This document shows, piece after piece, positions 6,755 through 8,921 of a DNA stretch of 8,921 nt; the stretch's first letter is position 1, and every line of letters begins with the position of its first letter. The notes below the pieces were generated by a model, which had not been told where the DNA came from, made no database searches, and saw only the letters and a list, made by a program, of their open reading frames with translations. The position numbers and the translations under genes were made by a program. Source of the DNA: Clostridiales bacterium (GTDB taxonomy: Bacteria; Bacillota; Clostridia; Oscillospirales; Oscillospiraceae); assembly GCA_021199695.1 (NCBI GenBank), contig JAJQHP010000113.1, positions 1 to 8,921 of the forward strand, given 5' to 3'.

Positions 6755-6763
6755 TCTATACCA
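6755..6763 (-). promoter_or_regulatory. Possible extended -10 promoter for the small ORF-recombinase unit
   Basis: On the - strand TGGTATAGA reads as an extended -10 (TGnTATAnn), about 57 bases before the small ORF start. No good -35 is visible at 16-18 bases, which extended -10 promoters tolerate. It has the same TGGTATAG form as the proC promoter. The evidence is weak beyond the motif and its position. Confidence 0.35.
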
Positions 6764-6806
6764 GATGTTTTGCATATTCTGATATGAGGGCAGTCTCATT
6801 TTCTGT

Positions 6807-6827
6807 TTCACCTTAAAACTAGGTGAA
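6807..6827. repeat. Perfect 7-bp inverted repeat in the regulatory gap, possible operator
   Basis: TTCACCT (6807-6813) and AGGTGAA (6821-6827) are exact reverse complements around an A+T-rich 7-base spacer (TAAAACT). The repeat lies in the 216-base gap between the terminator at 6921-6963 and the small ORF, upstream of the candidate promoter. The symmetry and A+T-rich centre suit a dimeric repressor site, but no regulator gene is in the window. Apart from this, the candidate -10 and the terminator, I see nothing definable in the gap. Confidence 0.4.
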
Positions 6828-6920
6828 TTTTAGGAAAATGATCTGATAAAACAGTGGTTGAGACAAATTTTTTTAGAGGCAGGTCAATTTATAAGGGAGA
6901 GGAAAAATGTTCCGCCTGAA

Positions 6921-6963
6921 GAAAAAAGGCTGAGCGAAACACGAAGAATGTCTCGCTCAGCCT
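6921..6963 (-). terminator. Strong terminator after the 137-aa ORF
   Basis: Read on the - strand, AGGCTGAGCGAGACA pairs with TGTTTCGCTCAGCCT over 15 positions including one G-U pair, around a 7-base loop, followed by TTTTTTC. The + strand arms are 6927-6941 and 6949-6963. It separates the helicase/137-aa block from the small ORF and recombinase, which therefore need their own promoter. Confidence 0.93.
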
Positions 6964-7021
6964 GTGGAAAATTATTTATCCAGTAAATTATTGATTTCAG
7001 CGGAAAGAAAGTTCAACTTGT

Positions 7022-7435
7022 TTATAATAGAATAATTTTTGCGACTTCCTTCTTAAGCCTGCGTTGCAATGATTCCACTTGTTTGCATAAGGCATCCTGT
7101 TGTGCATCCAACTGCGCGCTGATGTCATCGCAGAATACGGACTGCTGGGACAGACCTTCCCAATCCTGCACATATGCGTCGCAACTCTCTGCCCATGCCT
7201 GATCGTCGGTCAGGATTGCGATGCACTGAATTGCCAGATGTAAGATTGCCTGGGGAGAATCGTTTCGCTCTAACTGGATAGAGATTTCCTGCATCATACG
7301 CTGAGCCGATCGACTGGTGTTCTGAGAAACAAAAGCCTTTTGCAGCTGGGCTCGGTATGCAGCTACGACATCAGACATCTCATTTGATTCCTGATCATCG
7401 ACGGGGTGCAATTTAGCGTACTCAGACAGATTCAT
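7022..7435 (-). CDS. Unknown protein (137 aa) of a mobile-element operon
   Basis: I do not recognise a named family. The protein is soluble and mostly helical: an acidic N-terminus (MNLSEYAKLHPVDDQESNEM), a central region rich in Gln/Ala with a hydrophobic helix (AILHLAIQCIAIL), and a C-terminal probable coiled coil (LDAQQDALCKQVESLQRRLKK). The start is firm: AGGAGG lies about ten bases upstream, and the ATG overlaps the stop of the preceding helicase fragment as ATGA (7432-7435), the mark of a translationally coupled operon. Proteins of this size often follow the DnaB-like helicase gene in clostridial integrative elements. The last four residues (IILL) may come from a frameshift: a one-base longer A-run at 7036-7040 would continue the coiled coil for 21 residues to a stop at 6972-6974, just before the terminator. 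Confidence 0.75.
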   Translation of the reverse strand: MNLSEYAKLHPVDDQESNEMSDVVAAYRAQLQKAFVSQNTSRSAQRMMQEISIQLERNDSPQAILHLAIQCIAILTDDQAWAESCDAYVQDWEGLSQQSVFCDDISAQLDAQQDALCKQVESLQRRLKKEVAKIILL

Positions 7436-7683
7436 TTCTGTAGCCTCCTTCCTGCTTTGCGGGGGACTGATAGTACTGCAGGGGTATCATCTGGGACAAA
7501 CAGATCGACGGCGGGCCAATAGTCGTATTGGCAGGTGTAATATGATATGCCAAAGCGATTTTTGACGCATACAAGCTCTACCTTTCGCGGCATCTCAATT
7601 TTTGCCTTGTCGATTTCCTTGCGTTTTTCTGAGGGTGACATCCGGTCAAACTCGTCGCTGCTTACACAGGCGCATTGGAGCCC
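7432..7683 (-). pseudogene. C-terminal piece of the primase/helicase gene, after an in-frame stop
   Basis: This frame continues directly from the helicase body after the TGA at 7684-7686, without any shift, to its own TGA at 7432-7434. The residues GLQ directly after the stop, then the basic stretch IDKAKIEMPRKVELVCVKNR and the aromatic YDYWPAVDLF, correspond to the normal C-terminus of the clostridial primase/DnaB-like helicases, where a V-x-I-GLQ strand is followed by PREIEL-x-x-LKNR and YYPMFNYF-like sequence. An internal ATG at 7639-7641 could give a 69-residue peptide, but no good Shine-Dalgarno precedes it. I read this as the detached tail of one gene broken by a nonsense mutation. The 137-aa gene overlaps its stop. 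Confidence 0.72.
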
Positions 7684-8785
7684 TCAGACACAGTCGCAGC
7701 TATATTCGATGCCACTTGATTCCTTCAGGCTGTCCAGTTCGATTGGAGAGGTATAACTGGAGCGGTTGACCGACGATATGATAATAACGGTCATTTTCTC
7801 ATCTCGGCTGATTTGCTTCAGCCCGGTGATCACATTGTCAATCATATCCTTGGTGCTTTGATACCGTTTGCCGGTATCATCCTGCATAGTGACAATTTGC
7901 AAGTAATCAATCATAACCACAGGCTTGCAATGGTTCCGCCGGATATAGGTGTGGATATAACTCTGCATATATTGCACATCGCAGTGGAAATCCGCCTGGA
8001 TGATACTAATCCTGTCACCAACCATATCGGTATAATTGTCTTGGGCTTTTATTACCGCATGGGGGATTTTACCGTTTCGGATCGACTGGCTGCTGACTGC
8101 CGTTTCCATATCATGTATAGCGGTTAACCTGGAGATGGATTTAGAGATGATTTCCAGCTCTGTCTGCTCCAGACTGAAAAACAAGACATCGGTACCCTCG
8201 GCGGCAATTTGGTCGGCCATCTGCAGGCAGAAGGTTGTCTTGCCAACAGAGCTGCAAGCTGCTACGCAGTATAGTCCACTGTGCAGGCCTCCGCATTTTT
8301 TATCAAGATTCGAAAAACCGGTTTTTACTGAGTGACTTGACTCCTCAATATCATGCACCATCTGCTGTGTGACATAATATAGCGTATTGTGAGGCTTTGG
8401 CCCTGCTAATTGCATGGCTGTATAGATTTCACGGCGCAATCCAGCCTCGTCGCACAGCAAACGATCGTGAGTGCTTTGATATCTGCCAGCAATATTAGCA
8501 GTAATATACGCAATATTAGCTGCGGCAAGAGACGCCTGCGCTTGATTTCGCTCGTCACCACCAAATGTCAGAATCAGACAGCAATCTGGATTTTTATCCT
8601 GCACATACTGGATAACTTTTTGCATCGAGGCCGGAGACGTCAAAGAGATAGCAGGGTTGTCAGTCTGCATCACACTGATCGCATCCGGTACACAGTCACA
8701 GACAAATACCTCCTTTGACGTGGCAATCGCATATAAATTATATATATCTCTGTTTGCCTCAGAGGAATAACGCAGACGGCGCTGC
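7684..8785 (-). pseudogene. Main body of a Toprim/DnaB-like helicase gene, broken at both ends
   Basis: The family joins a Toprim (primase-like) region to a RecA-fold DnaB-type helicase and is thought to serve element replication in clostridial integrative elements. Here a degenerate Toprim region (KEVFVCDCVPDAISV at 8674-8715, then LILTFGGDERN) precedes the ATPase domain. Counted from the GTG at 8671-8673, Walker A is ACSSVGKTT (139-147), Walker B VVMIDYLQI (252-260), and SRDEKMTVIIISSVNR (289-304) matches the later DnaB motifs. The frame is open upstream to 8814 and matches the family until about 8785, where it must join another frame, and it ends early at TGA 7684-7686, inside the strand normally reading SSDVLIGLQ. 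A 329-residue product from the GTG would keep the ATPase core but lack the N-terminus and tail. I judge it nonfunctional unless one or both lesions are sequencing errors. Confidence 0.78.
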
Positions 8786-8921
8786 GATATAATGGCCGCT
8801 GTCGATGGGGATAATCAGGCAGGGCTCGGTGTCTCCGGCATGACCGGAGGCGACCTGGGGATCATATCCAATGCCCAGGGCCTGAGCCGTGGCGATGCTG
8901 ATCCCGTTGCGCAACAGGCAG
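8759..8921 (-). pseudogene. N-terminal region of the same primase/helicase gene in another frame (truncated by the window)
   Basis: The frame enters from the right edge and stops at TGA 8759-8761. The visible residues (NGISIATAQALGIGYDP, then CLIIPIDSGHYIA) match the segment just before Toprim in phage/element primases, typically G-I-S-x-x-T-A-x-x-F-x-x-G-Y-D-P and then R-L-I-I-P with a YxAR-like end. After HYIA (about 8783) the sequence loses sense, while the neighbouring frame continues plausibly with RRLRYSS and NRDIYNLYAI into Toprim. The two frames therefore form one gene with a net one-base shift near 8779-8788. The true start and any zinc-finger domain are beyond the window. Confidence 0.68.

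Noticed and set aside
6891..6932. Eight-codon + strand ORF (MFRLKKKG) after GGGAGAGG
   Set aside because: The Shine-Dalgarno looks good, but no promoter with an acceptable -10 precedes it, nothing follows it on that strand, and it overlaps the U-run and first arm of the - strand terminator, whose bases impose the Lys codons.
7684..7686. Recoding of the TGA (selenocysteine or programmed read-through)
   Set aside because: No SECIS-like hairpin is evident just downstream, the family does not carry selenocysteine here, and the same gene has a separate frameshift, so decay is the simpler explanation.
7813..8718. Several + strand open frames opposite the helicase
   Set aside because: They are antisense to a clearly recognisable ATPase domain and have no ribosome-binding sites or family resemblance.
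1..8921. CRISPR arrays, tRNA or rRNA genes, and insertion-sequence inverted repeats
   Set aside because: I looked for regularly spaced repeats, cloverleaf-like sequences with a T-loop motif and transposase-like frames and saw none.

Overview
The window looks like a chromosomal piece of a Gram-positive, spore-forming anaerobe of the class Clostridia. Its left half is high in G+C, which fits the gut Oscillospiraceae (Flavonifractor/Lawsonibacter-like); the genus is an inference. The evidence is a six-cysteine SCIFF ranthipeptide with its radical SAM maturase, a SpoIIM-like sporulation protein next to xerD, the 3' part of a CotJC-type spore-coat manganese catalase, and clostridial Shine-Dalgarno and promoter patterns.

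Left part (1-4617, + strand, G+C-rich, core-like): the tail of a small membrane protein; a near-consensus promoter; scfA, encoding a 47-residue peptide precursor; a long stem-loop; scfB, encoding the SPASM radical SAM enzyme that installs thioether bonds in that peptide; a strong terminator; a second promoter; then proC (proline synthesis), a SpoIIM-like membrane protein and xerD (chromosome dimer resolution), closed by a very G+C-rich terminator.

Right part (4618-8921, - strand): the last ~66 codons of cotJC converge on xerD. Their homology stops abruptly near 4845, where sequence of visibly lower G+C begins. Immediately beyond lies an apparently intact large serine recombinase, preceded by a 51-residue small ORF that I found by hand. 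A terminator-bounded block follows, with a 137-residue unknown protein downstream of a primase/DnaB-like helicase gene typical of clostridial integrative elements. That gene carries a frameshift near 8785 and an in-frame TGA at 7684-7686, so it reads as broken. The right end of the element is outside the window.

The most interesting reading is that a serine-recombinase element interrupts a sporulation gene and keeps its recombinase while its replication gene decays. This resembles the developmentally excised elements known in Bacillus (skin in sigK, SP-beta in spsM). Testing it needs the sequence to the right of the window, to see whether the 5' part of cotJC lies there in the same orientation.
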